In this document: one piece after another, positions 1 to 5,604 of the stretch | Position numbering within the stretch: the stretch's first letter is position 1 | Layout: each line of letters starts with the position of its first letter | DNA from: DATDAH01 sp036525535 | Lineage (GTDB): Bacteria > Actinomycetota > Acidimicrobiia > Acidimicrobiales > DATDAH01 | Assembly: GCA_036525535.1 (NCBI GenBank) | Contig: DATDAH010000228.1 | Location: 1-5,604 of the forward strand | Length of the DNA stretch: 5,604 nt | Direction: 5' to 3' | The notes under the pieces: generated by a model | Told to the model about the DNA's origin: nothing | The model's input: the letters and a program-made list of their open reading frames with translations, nothing else | Database searches by the model: none | Made by a program: the position numbers and the translations under genes

Positions 1-179
1 CGCTCGGTCGTCCCCCCACTGGGGAACAGGTCCACGAGCAAGGGACACGTCGGTCACGCCCGACACTCTCGGGAGCCACTCGATGCACGTCAATGGAACG
101 TACGGAAGGTTCACCTCGACACCCACGGGCGTTCACCCAGCCGGAATGCGCGCGGGTGGGTTCGACTGGGGAGGCGACA
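1..179. other. Upstream non-coding leader, no gene recognised
   Basis: All three + strand frames stay open across much of this stretch, but none has a convincing start, a ribosome binding site or a protein-like composition, as expected by chance in GC-rich DNA. The - strand frames here are equally unconvincing. It is most likely the intergenic region ahead of the CHRD gene. I see no tRNA, strong hairpin or repeat in it. Confidence 0.45.
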
Positions 180-208
180 TTGACAATGAAGGCACCGGGG
201 CGTATCCC
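180..208 (+). promoter_or_regulatory. Candidate sigma-70-type promoter for the CHRD/transglutaminase pair
   Basis: A perfect TTGACA -35 hexamer at 180-185 is followed, after 17 bases, by TATCCC at 203-208, which keeps three of six bases of the -10 consensus. Transcription would start near 215, leaving an untranslated leader of about 40 bases before the CHRD start codon. The -35 match and spacing are seen directly. Promoter activity is inferred, and the poor -10 limits confidence. Confidence 0.4.
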
Positions 209-242
209 TGACGACGGCCGCCGCAGCGGTGCCGCCTGACCC

Positions 243-249
243 GAGGAAG
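243..249 (+). promoter_or_regulatory. Ribosome binding site fixing the CHRD start
   Basis: GAGGAAG lies six bases upstream of the ATG at 256, a good Shine-Dalgarno match at workable spacing. A second in-frame ATG at 262 is also possible, but 256 has the better distance. The motif supports the short CHRD frame over the overlapping long frame, whose apparent ATG or GTG starts have no such site. Confidence 0.6.
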
Positions 250-255
250 TGAGTC

Positions 256-705
256 ATGATCATGATCACAACCAACCGAACTCGAATCGCGGCCGCCCTC
301 ACCCTCGCCGCGGTGGCGGCTTTCACCTTTGCCGGAGGCGGCGCCGCCCTGGCGTCACCTGCGATCCCGCTGACCACCGGACAGGAGACGCCGGCCCCCA
401 CCAACGGCGGCGCACACGGCTTCTTCTCCTACGAGATCGGCGAGGGCGAGCTCTGCTACACGCTCGAGGTGAACGGATTGACGACCCCGGCGGTCGCCGC
501 GCATGTCCACCTCGCGCCCCGGAACGTCCCGGGACCCGTCGTCGTGCCGCTCGTCGTCGAGAACGACACGAGCTTCGAGGTCGACACCTGCGTGCCGGCA
601 GACCAGGCGGTGCTCGACGCGATCGCGTCGAACCCTCGCGCCTATTACATCAACGTGCACACGAGCATGAACACGCCGGGCGAGGTGCGCGGGCAACTGA
701 AGTAA
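256..705 (+). CDS. Secreted CHRD-domain protein
   Basis: This 149-residue protein has a basic N-terminus (TTNRTR), a hydrophobic stretch at about residues 11-33 and an Ala-Leu-Ala site suggesting signal peptidase I cleavage after residue 33. The mature part of about 116 residues matches a single CHRD domain (the chordin repeat family also found in bacteria). It has the early GQETP segment, the central VHLAP with GPVVVPL, and the C-terminal block YYINVHTSMNTPGEVRGQL that typifies the family. Cys67 and Cys112 could form one disulfide outside the cell. Bacterial CHRD proteins are generally extracytoplasmic and of unclear function, so no reaction is assigned. Codons are strongly G/C-ending. A transglutaminase-like gene starts 20 bases after the stop, which suggests a two-gene transcript. 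The domain call is firm and the biological role is unknown. Confidence 0.92.
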   Translation: MIMITTNRTRIAAALTLAAVAAFTFAGGGAALASPAIPLTTGQETPAPTNGGAHGFFSYEIGEGELCYTLEVNGLTTPAVAAHVHLAPRNVPGPVVVPLVVENDTSFEVDTCVPADQAVLDAIASNPRAYYINVHTSMNTPGEVRGQLK

Positions 706-725
706 CGGACACCGGCACCGCGCCC

Positions 726-1544
726 GTGGCCGTTCGGTATGACATCGCGGATGGCTTGACGGCCATCGACAGTGACGTGGCACCGCTCGTGGCCGGACTG
801 CCGTCGAGGCCCGTGGAGATCTGTGCCGTCGCCCAGGGCTTGGTCGTGCTTCCGAACCTCGCGGCAGGGTTCGGCATCCCCGAGGAGCGTGAGGACGAGC
901 GATCGATCCATGCGGTGAGCGACATCCTGCGGGTCCTGCGCCAGCACGATGACCGCGGGGTCGAGCAACCCCGCTCTGAGTCGAGCCGCATCGTCGGGAC
1001 GTGCCGGCACTTCGCTCTGCTGGCCTGTGCGTTCCTGCGACACCGAGCGATCCCGGCTCGGTGCCGGGCCGGGTTCGCGTCGTACTTCGTACCCGACACC
1101 TTTCTGGACCACTGGGTGGTGGAGTACCGGCATCCTGTCGAGCCCCGCTGGGTGCGGGTCGACCCGGAGATCCTCGGCTTCGAGTTCGTCACCGCACCCG
1201 ATGACCTTGCCGAAGGCCAGTTCCTCAGCGGCGGCGAAGCCTGGATCCGATGCAGGGATGGCCGGGCCGATCCGTCGACCTTCGGCGTTGACGGGTACCC
1301 GGAGAACTTCGGCATCGGCGAGGTACGAGGGAACCTGGTCCGGGACCTCGCCGCCCTCAACAAGGTGGAGACGCTGCCGTGGGACGAGTGGGGTCGCATG
1401 GAGGCGTCGTACGCCGGGACGACCGGGCCCGACTACGACCGGTTGATGGACACGATCGCGGCGGCCTGCGGATCTGGGGACGAGGCTGCGATCACCGCGC
1501 TCTACGCCAATCACGATCTCGCCGTCCCGTCAGGCCATTTCTGA
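726..1544 (+). CDS. Transglutaminase-like superfamily protein
   Basis: From the GTG at 726 the product has 272 residues and no signal peptide or membrane segment, so it is probably cytosolic. The papain-like transglutaminase core is clear: nucleophile Cys93 in GTCRHFALL, His129 in LDHWVVEY and Asp146 in RWVRVDPEI, in canonical order and spacing. The segment between them (RHRAIPARCRAGFASYF) is typical of actinobacterial members. The C-terminal block around residues 202-223 (GNLVRDLAALNKVETLPWD, then EWG) is also characteristic of this subfamily. Such domains can be proteases, amidases or cross-linking enzymes, and the substrate here is unknown. The frame is open back to 249, but that part lies over the CHRD gene in another frame and is not protein-like. 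GTG at 726 is the first sensible start after the CHRD stop. No good ribosome site precedes it, so translation may depend on the upstream gene. Confidence 0.85.
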   Translation: MAVRYDIADGLTAIDSDVAPLVAGLPSRPVEICAVAQGLVVLPNLAAGFGIPEEREDERSIHAVSDILRVLRQHDDRGVEQPRSESSRIVGTCRHFALLACAFLRHRAIPARCRAGFASYFVPDTFLDHWVVEYRHPVEPRWVRVDPEILGFEFVTAPDDLAEGQFLSGGEAWIRCRDGRADPSTFGVDGYPENFGIGEVRGNLVRDLAALNKVETLPWDEWGRMEASYAGTTGPDYDRLMDTIAAACGSGDEAAITALYANHDLAVPSGHF

Positions 1545-1563
1545 CACACGGGTAGGCACTATG

Positions 1564-1591
1564 CCGACATCACGCTGAGTGGTGGTCTAAC
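1564..1591 (+). promoter_or_regulatory. Weak candidate promoter upstream of the unrecognised gene
   Basis: CCGACA at 1564-1569 (four of six matches to TTGACA) and TCTAAC at 1586-1591 (four of six to TATAAT) are separated by 16 bases in the gap after the transglutaminase gene. This would start transcription near 1598, ahead of the frame beginning at 1682. It is a pattern match only. The surrounding GC-rich sequence makes TCTAAC stand out, but chance remains likely. Confidence 0.25.
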
Positions 1592-1681
1592 CTCGGGGGG
1601 CAGTCGGTTGGTGCTGTCCGGTTGGCCAACACCGAGCGACGAACTGATGAACACCCGGGAAGCCCGCCACCCGAGGAAGCC

Positions 1682-2407
1682 GTGATCGCCGACACGATGG
1701 ATGTCCGATGGAACGACGTGTTCCGTCGGTCGAAGCTCAGCCCCGTGGTCTTCGACGTCGCCCCCGAGTACAGCGGGCGGGTCGATCACATCCTGGAGGA
1801 CCTTGGCCTGCCCAACCCGACCGCCGGGTCGATGTACATCGCGGTCACCAGTTCTGCGCCGCTGCTGGACGGCTTCGTGATCAGCCTGACGAACTACCTG
1901 AAAGGGACGCTGCCATCGCGCACCCGCGTTGTGGGCACTCGGCCGATGCGGCTTCTGTGCGACCTGCTCGGCGTCGAACCTCCATCGCGCCGGCTGAAGC
2001 GGGAGCAGTTGGCGCCGACCCTGGATGAGCTCCACCGCGAGCTCGACATCCAGGTGAAGCAGCTGCCGAACGCGCTCCTGGCCCGGGCGCGACTGGGCCT
2101 CGGCGTCGATGACCCGGCCTGGTTACAACGTCTGGTCGTCGACCTGTTCGGCGAGGACGCGGTCGAGTACCCGCAGGCTGAAGGCGCCCGAGTGCTGCCC
2201 GGCGACGACCGCTGGGGTGAGGAGGACGACGCGCACCACGACCTGGAGGTCCTCGACCTGCGAGAGGCTGCGGTCGGGTCAGTCGATCGCCCGCCGCAGT
2301 CGGTCACCGAGGTCACCGGCCCTCGACGCCGCGAAGGCGGAGGTCACGTGGTAGGCGTCCCGGAAGACGAGCACGTTCTCGACGATCACCGGGCAGCGAT
2401 CCGGTAG
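1682..2407 (+). CDS. Unrecognised protein, possibly a degraded sulfotransferase-like fragment
   Basis: The frame is open from a TTG at 1622. I prefer the GTG at 1682 because GAGGAAG (1673-1679) sits just before it; ATG 1697 is an alternative. From 1682 the product is 241 residues, soluble, with no signal peptide. I do not recognise it with confidence. The part up to about 2185 reads like a real protein: WNDVF, then VAPEYS, a SSAPLLDGFVISLTNYL stretch, and PAWLQRLVVDLFGED. The order loosely resembles PAPS-dependent sulfotransferases (TPEY, RDP..R..S, lower helix before FG-D). However, the N-terminal PAPS loop is absent and the Arg of the RDP motif would be Ser. After about 2185 the composition turns Asp/Glu/Arg-rich, and the last 129 bases are antisense to the acyltransferase gene, so the natural C-terminus may be lost. 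It could be a hypothetical gene or a remnant. Confidence 0.5.
   Translation: MIADTMDVRWNDVFRRSKLSPVVFDVAPEYSGRVDHILEDLGLPNPTAGSMYIAVTSSAPLLDGFVISLTNYLKGTLPSRTRVVGTRPMRLLCDLLGVEPPSRRLKREQLAPTLDELHRELDIQVKQLPNALLARARLGLGVDDPAWLQRLVVDLFGEDAVEYPQAEGARVLPGDDRWGEEDDAHHDLEVLDLREAAVGSVDRPPQSVTEVTGPRRREGGGHVVGVPEDEHVLDDHRAAIR
2268..2299 (-). terminator. GC-rich hairpin enclosing the acyltransferase stop codon
   Basis: CTGCGGTCGGG (2268-2278) pairs with CCCGCCGCAG (2290-2299) as ten G/C-rich pairs with one bulged T and an 11-base loop. The loop contains the TGA stop of the - strand acyltransferase gene (2281-2279). No T-tract follows on either strand, so it is not a classic intrinsic terminator, although U-less hairpins are commonly proposed as terminators in actinobacteria. 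It lies where the convergent + strand frame and this gene meet, so it could act in both directions. The pairing is seen; the function is inferred. Confidence 0.35.
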
Positions 2408-4378
2408 GCAGAGAAGCGGGACCAGCTCGACAACGCTCGCTCCGAGCTCGCCGGCCACCGAGCGCAACCGCTCGTTGATCTCGACGGTGCGCGCGCTGGT
2501 CGAGGGCCATTTCGGCTCGCACGGCGACACGTCGTACAGGTGCTCCGACAAGCACGACGGCACGTTCAAGGAGGCGGGGGGAAACGCCGACAGCACCGCC
2601 ACGGGTATGCCGCTCGGAACGACGTCTTCGAGCGTGTGCCGAGCCTTCGCTTCCCAGACCTCCGGTCCGGCTCGGAATCCCGCGCCGTCGGGGCCGCCGA
2701 GCACGAGCAGGTCAGGATCGATCTGCTCGATGTCCTGCCAGCGGTCAGCGGCCCATCCGCCGCACCTCCCGTCTGCGGCCGCAACGGTCAGCGAGGAACA
2801 CCCACTCCGGGTGACCCGGTCGACGTGCCAGTCATTCGCCGTCGCCAGCGCGGCAAAGGCGGCCGTCCACTGACCGGCCTGAGAGTCACCGAAGAGCACG
2901 ATCTGGACATCGGCCGCGGGGTCGCCGTACGAGCATTCGCCGAGCTGGTCGCAATCGACGTTGCGTTCGGCGTAGGCGTCGAAGCTGCTCGTGCCTTCCG
3001 CGAGGGTGGGCGTCAAGTTGGACGGCACGAAGTCGGTGGGAAGGGGCGGCGCTCCCGCGACATGGGTCGGGCCGGTGAACGGCCGGCCGGCGTCGAGCGG
3101 TACGTCCGTCAGCCCAGGCAGGTGGGAAGCAGCTACTGAGACAACAAGAAGAGCGAACCCGAGACCGAGCGTGGCGCTGGGACGGGCGCGCAACCACGTC
3201 GACCGCAGGGCGGGGCGTTCGACGACGTAGAAGGACGTGACGGCGAGCACGAGCGTGGCCGAGACGATGACGATGACCGCGGCCAGGTCGGGCTTCTCCC
3301 CGCCGGCGACGAGGATGACGAGCGGCCAGTGCCACAGGTAGATCGAGTAGGAGTAGCGACCCACGGCCTGCATCGGTCGGGTCGACAGGATTCGGCTCGG
3401 TAGCGAGGGCTGCGAGTCCATGCCCGCGACGATCACGAGCGCGGTGCCGAGCACGGGTACGGCCGCCGCCCGGCCCGGCCAGATCGTGGACACGTCGTAA
3501 CCGACCACCGCGACGACGATTGCGGCCATACCTCCGAAGGCGGCCACGGTGCCAAGGGGGTGGCGGAGGCGCCGAGCGCGGAGGCCCGCCACCGCCAGCA
3601 GGGCCCCGATCCCGATCTCCCAGGCGCGACTCTGGAGCAGGAAGAACGCCGTGACGGGGTCGGTGGTCGAGTAGCGCTGAGAGAGCCAGAACGACAGTCC
3701 CACGATCAGGCCGAGAGCGACGGTGACGGACGTGCGGATCGAGCCGGCGCGTCGGGCCGCGATAGCGACCAGTGCGAGGAGGAGCGCAGGCCAGAGCAGG
3801 TAGAACTGCTCCTCCACGGAGAGCGACCAGAACTGCAGGAACAGCGATGGGGCGTCCGCTTCGGCCATGTAGTCGGTGCCTTGGGACGCGAACCGCAGAT
3901 TCGAGAAGAAGAGCGCGGCGGAGCGGGCGTCGGCACCCGTTGACTGCAGGAGCTGCAGTCGGTCCTGCCAGATCATTGCCGCGCCGATCGTGGCCACGAT
4001 GACCACCGTGGCCATCGGCAGGATCCGGCGTGCTCGGGCGGCGTAGAAGTCGCGGATGGGCACCGTGCGATCCTCGACCGCGCCCCGCAACAGCCTGCGG
4101 GTGATCAAGAAGCCCGAGATGACGAAGAAGACATCGACGCCGACGAAGCCCCCCGAGAAACCCCGCAGTTCGAGGTGGTAGGCCACGACCGAAATGACCG
4201 CGATCGCCCGCAGACCCTCGATGTCGGTGCGGAACCCCGCCTCCGGCCCGGTCGGGTCCGCTCCGCCGACCGGGGGTCGACGCACCGGCACCGGTCGGCG
4301 AACCCCGTCGAGGCCAGAGCGCCGGGGACGTCGAGGTTCGGAGTGGGTAGCTCGATCAGCCTCGAGGCCGAGCTTCAC
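2279..4378 (-). CDS. OafA-type membrane O-acyltransferase with C-terminal SGNH domain
   Basis: This 699-residue protein belongs to the acyltransferase-3 family, which transfers acyl (often acetyl) groups onto surface or secreted glycans. Residues 49-390 are the multi-spanning domain: RTDIEGLRAIAVISVVAYH with His68, GGFVGVDVFFVISGFLIT (76-93), FYAARARRILP (111-121), FWSLSVEEQFYLLWP (183-197) and SYSIYLWHWPL (343-353). A further hydrophobic segment (about 403-420) leads to an SGNH-hydrolase-like domain at about 490-699, with FGDSQ (Ser499) and the terminal DAYH (Asp674, His677). Length is normal for this fusion class. All eight cysteines lie after residue 475, consistent with an extracytoplasmic, disulfide-bonded domain. 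The start is uncertain: GTG 4378 gives a 48-residue Arg/Pro-rich lead, while GTG 4291 or 4285 would shorten it; none has a clear Shine-Dalgarno. The substrate is unknown. The gene stands alone on the - strand. Confidence 0.93.
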   Translation of the reverse strand: MKLGLEADRATHSEPRRPRRSGLDGVRRPVPVRRPPVGGADPTGPEAGFRTDIEGLRAIAVISVVAYHLELRGFSGGFVGVDVFFVISGFLITRRLLRGAVEDRTVPIRDFYAARARRILPMATVVIVATIGAAMIWQDRLQLLQSTGADARSAALFFSNLRFASQGTDYMAEADAPSLFLQFWSLSVEEQFYLLWPALLLALVAIAARRAGSIRTSVTVALGLIVGLSFWLSQRYSTTDPVTAFFLLQSRAWEIGIGALLAVAGLRARRLRHPLGTVAAFGGMAAIVVAVVGYDVSTIWPGRAAAVPVLGTALVIVAGMDSQPSLPSRILSTRPMQAVGRYSYSIYLWHWPLVILVAGGEKPDLAAVIVIVSATLVLAVTSFYVVERPALRSTWLRARPSATLGLGFALLVVSVAASHLPGLTDVPLDAGRPFTGPTHVAGAPPLPTDFVPSNLTPTLAEGTSSFDAYAERNVDCDQLGECSYGDPAADVQIVLFGDSQAGQWTAAFAALATANDWHVDRVTRSGCSSLTVAAADGRCGGWAADRWQDIEQIDPDLLVLGGPDGAGFRAGPEVWEAKARHTLEDVVPSGIPVAVLSAFPPASLNVPSCLSEHLYDVSPCEPKWPSTSARTVEINERLRSVAGELGASVVELVPLLCLPDRCPVIVENVLVFRDAYHVTSAFAASRAGDLGDRLRRAID

Positions 4379-4521
4379 CGGTCAAGGCTCGCACAGCGCG
4401 CTCCGCCATTCGCGGACTCCCCGGTGATCGCTCGGTCATCAACGCGATTCTCACCGGGCCCACCGCGCGCTCCATCATGGGCGCCGTCAACGCGACCACG
4501 GGATGGGATCGAGTGCCATGA
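4351..4521 (+). pseudogene. Start-less C-terminal fragment of an unidentified gene, overlapping the RDD gene by ATGA
   Basis: After a TAG at 4348-4350 one frame stays open for 56 codons and stops at TGA 4519-4521. That TGA shares bases with the ATG (4518) of the RDD gene, the ATGA arrangement typical of translationally coupled genes. The last 30 residues (SVINAILTGPTARSIM, then GAVNATTGWDRVP) look protein-like, and about three quarters of codons end in G or C. No ATG, GTG or TTG lies in the frame before an ATG at 4477, only 14 codons from the end. It is therefore most simply the 3' remnant of a gene that once preceded the RDD gene. Its 5' part is replaced by the acyltransferase gene, whose N-terminal codons overlap it on the other strand. 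I cannot name the parent family, and it could still be a chance open frame. Confidence 0.4.
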
Positions 4522-5018
4522 GCGACGGCAACCTGCCTCCACCGCCCCCCGATCCGTTCGGGTCGGGGGTGGTCCTCCCTGGTGATCGCGTCCTGGCCAG
4601 CCCGTGGGCCCGCATCGGCGCCCGCCTCCTGGACGGGCTGATCCTGGGCGTCCTGTCGTCGGTGATCGTCATCGGCCTCAGCGGCGGCATCGATCGGGAC
4701 GAATCCAGCTGGGGGCTGGCCCTCGTGTCCCTGCTCCTGGCGGTCGCGTACGAGGTGGGCTTCGTGGGGGCGATGGGTGCGACGCCGGGCAAGCTGATGC
4801 TCGGCCTGCGCATCGTCGCCCAGGAGGACGGCCGCACGCCGCCGGGTTGGGACAAGGCTGCCCTCCGCTATACGCCCGACCTGGTCATCATCGTCCCCGT
4901 CATCGGCGGCCTGGCCTCGTTGGTGATCGTGGTGCTGTCGCTGGTCTGGCTCGGGACCGACGACCGCCGTCGCACCGTCTACGACCGCGTCGCCACCACC
5001 TACGTGGTCAAGCTCTAG
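4518..5018 (+). CDS. RDD-family integral membrane protein
   Basis: The product has 166 residues from ATG 4518; an in-frame ATG at 4503 would add five. I chose 4518 because MSDGNLPPPPPDPFG is the usual Pro-rich, cytoplasmic opening of actinobacterial RDD proteins and because of the ATGA overlap with the preceding frame. The RDD domain covers about residues 27-166. It has RIGARLLDG (Arg32, Asp39), a first membrane segment at about 38-55, a second at about 67-86, the family block GATPGKLMLGLRIV (87-100), a third hydrophobic segment at about 121-146, and the closing DDRRRTVYDRVATTYVV (148-164). RDD proteins are small membrane proteins of mostly unknown function; some have been linked to ion transport or stress tolerance. 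An MFS exporter gene follows after about 46 bases on the same strand, suggesting co-transcription. No specific substrate can be given. Confidence 0.9.
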   Translation: MSDGNLPPPPPDPFGSGVVLPGDRVLASPWARIGARLLDGLILGVLSSVIVIGLSGGIDRDESSWGLALVSLLLAVAYEVGFVGAMGATPGKLMLGLRIVAQEDGRTPPGWDKAALRYTPDLVIIVPVIGGLASLVIVVLSLVWLGTDDRRRTVYDRVATTYVVKL

Positions 5019-5064
5019 ACCCAGTCAGGCCTGTGCGGCGCCGGGCTCGTTAGCGTCGGTCGTC

Positions 5065-5604
5065 GTGGGCGTGCTGGTGGACATCACCCCCCTGCGGGTG
5101 TCGCCGGACTTCCGGCGCCTCTGGAGCGGTCAGGCGATCTCGCTGGTCGGGACCACGATGACCTCGGCGGCGCTGCCGTTCCAGTTGTTCCACCTCACCG
5201 GCTCCTCCCTGGCCGTCGGCCTCCTCGGGCTGGTCGAGCTCGGGCCCCTGCTGGTGTTCTCGATCATCGGTGGCGCCCTGGCCGACGGGCGGGACAAGCG
5301 GCGCCTGCTGCTCGGCGTCAGCGCCGCCGCCCTGGTCTGTGCGCTCGCCCTGGCCGTCAACGCCTCCCTCGACCAACCGCAGGTGTGGGTGCTCTACGTG
5401 GTGGGTGCTGTCTCCAGCGCGATCCTCGCCGTGGGCCATCCGGTGAGTCGCTCGCTTCTGCCGCTCCTGCTGCCCGACGACCTTCGCCCGGCGGCCTTCG
5501 CCCTGCAGTCCACCAACGTCTGGTTGGGCGTGATGGTGGGCCCCGCCATCGGCGGCGTGATCATCGCGACCGCCGGGCTGTCGACGGCGTACCTCGTCGA
5601 CGTC
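5065..5604 (+). CDS. MFS exporter, DHA3/EntS-like, N-terminal part only
   Basis: The frame runs off the window edge, so only 180 residues of a protein usually a little over 400 long are seen. After a short cytoplasmic start (TPLRVSPDFRRLWSGQ) come membrane segments at about 20-40, 48-71, 80-101, 106-128 and 148-172. The loop between segments 2 and 3 carries MFS motif A as GALADGRDKRRLLL. NVWLGVMVGPAIGG (151-164) in segment 5 is typical of the MFS_3 group, which includes the enterobactin exporter EntS and macrolide-type efflux proteins. Such proteins export small molecules in exchange for protons, but no substrate can be inferred here. GTG codons at 5065, 5071 and 5077 all could start it, and none has a clear ribosome site. 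I used the first. It follows the RDD gene closely and is probably in the same operon. Confidence 0.9.
   Translation, partial: MGVLVDITPLRVSPDFRRLWSGQAISLVGTTMTSAALPFQLFHLTGSSLAVGLLGLVELGPLLVFSIIGGALADGRDKRRLLLGVSAAALVCALALAVNASLDQPQVWVLYVVGAVSSAILAVGHPVSRSLLPLLLPDDLRPAAFALQSTNVWLGVMVGPAIGGVIIATAGLSTAYLVDV

Noticed and set aside
249..725. Upstream part of the long + strand frame that continues into the transglutaminase gene, overlapping the CHRD gene
   Set aside because: Its translation is Arg/His/Gly-rich and shadow-like, the CHRD frame has the signal peptide and domain, and no ribosome site favours the long start. I do not regard it as dual coding.
645..1514. Long - strand frames opposite the transglutaminase gene
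   Set aside because: Compositions are Arg/Pro/Ser-rich with no recognisable motif, while the + strand frame carries an intact catalytic triad. They are GC-driven antisense open frames.
1621..1630. Palindrome GTTGGCCAAC as a possible operator
   Set aside because: Only ten bases, no extended symmetry and no second copy noticed, so chance is sufficient.
2475..3139. + strand open frames opposite the SGNH part of the acyltransferase gene
   Set aside because: They are antisense shadows of a confidently identified gene, with no motifs and unusual composition.
4175..4585. + strand open frame across the acyltransferase start and into the RDD gene
   Set aside because: Arg/Pro/Ser-rich and overlapping two real genes in other frames. 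The frame ending at 4521 is the better coding candidate there.
5026..5043. Palindromes CAGGCCTG and CGGCGCCG after the RDD stop as a terminator
   Set aside because: Neither leaves a loop, no T-tract follows, and the next gene on the same strand appears to be in the same operon.
5050..5439. - strand frame opposite the MFS gene
   Set aside because: Its His/Gln/Gly/Asp-rich translation mirrors hydrophobic membrane codons on the other strand, and the MFS reading is clear.
1..5604. CRISPR array, tRNA, rRNA, insertion sequence or toxin-antitoxin pair
   Set aside because: Nothing with repeat periodicity, cloverleaf-like structure, transposase motifs or paired small frames was seen on either strand.

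Overview
The window is GC-rich DNA with strong G/C preference at third codon positions and several probable GTG starts. This fits a high-GC actinobacterium. The mix of a CHRD protein, an actinobacterial-type transglutaminase-like protein and an acyltransferase-3/SGNH protein would suit an Acidimicrobiia-like lineage, but that is an impression only: no rRNA or marker gene is present to settle it.

Layout from left to right. Positions 1-255 are a leader with a candidate promoter (180-208) and a good Shine-Dalgarno sequence. Next are two co-directional + strand genes: a secreted CHRD-domain protein (256-705) and, 20 bases later, a cytosolic transglutaminase-superfamily protein with an intact Cys-His-Asp triad (726-1544). 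A weak candidate promoter (1564-1591) precedes an unrecognised + strand reading frame (1682-2407), whose last 129 bases run antisense into the 3' end of the next gene. A large - strand gene (4378-2279) encodes an OafA-type membrane O-acyltransferase fused to an extracytoplasmic SGNH domain. A GC-rich hairpin encloses its stop codon. To its right, on the + strand, lies a start-less tail of a coding frame (4351-4521), which ends in an ATGA overlap with an RDD-family membrane protein (4518-5018). A DHA3-type MFS exporter (from about 5065) follows and is cut by the window edge.

Functionally this looks like cell-envelope and transport accessory content rather than one pathway. The acyltransferase probably O-acylates a surface glycan, and the RDD and MFS proteins may form an operon. 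The CHRD and transglutaminase genes are probably co-transcribed, but no joint function can be read from sequence. I found no RNA gene, CRISPR array, insertion sequence or complete mobile element, and nothing that convincingly amounts to a new system. The most unusual points are the broken-looking + strand frames on both sides of the acyltransferase gene, which hint that this gene was inserted or that its flanks were rearranged.
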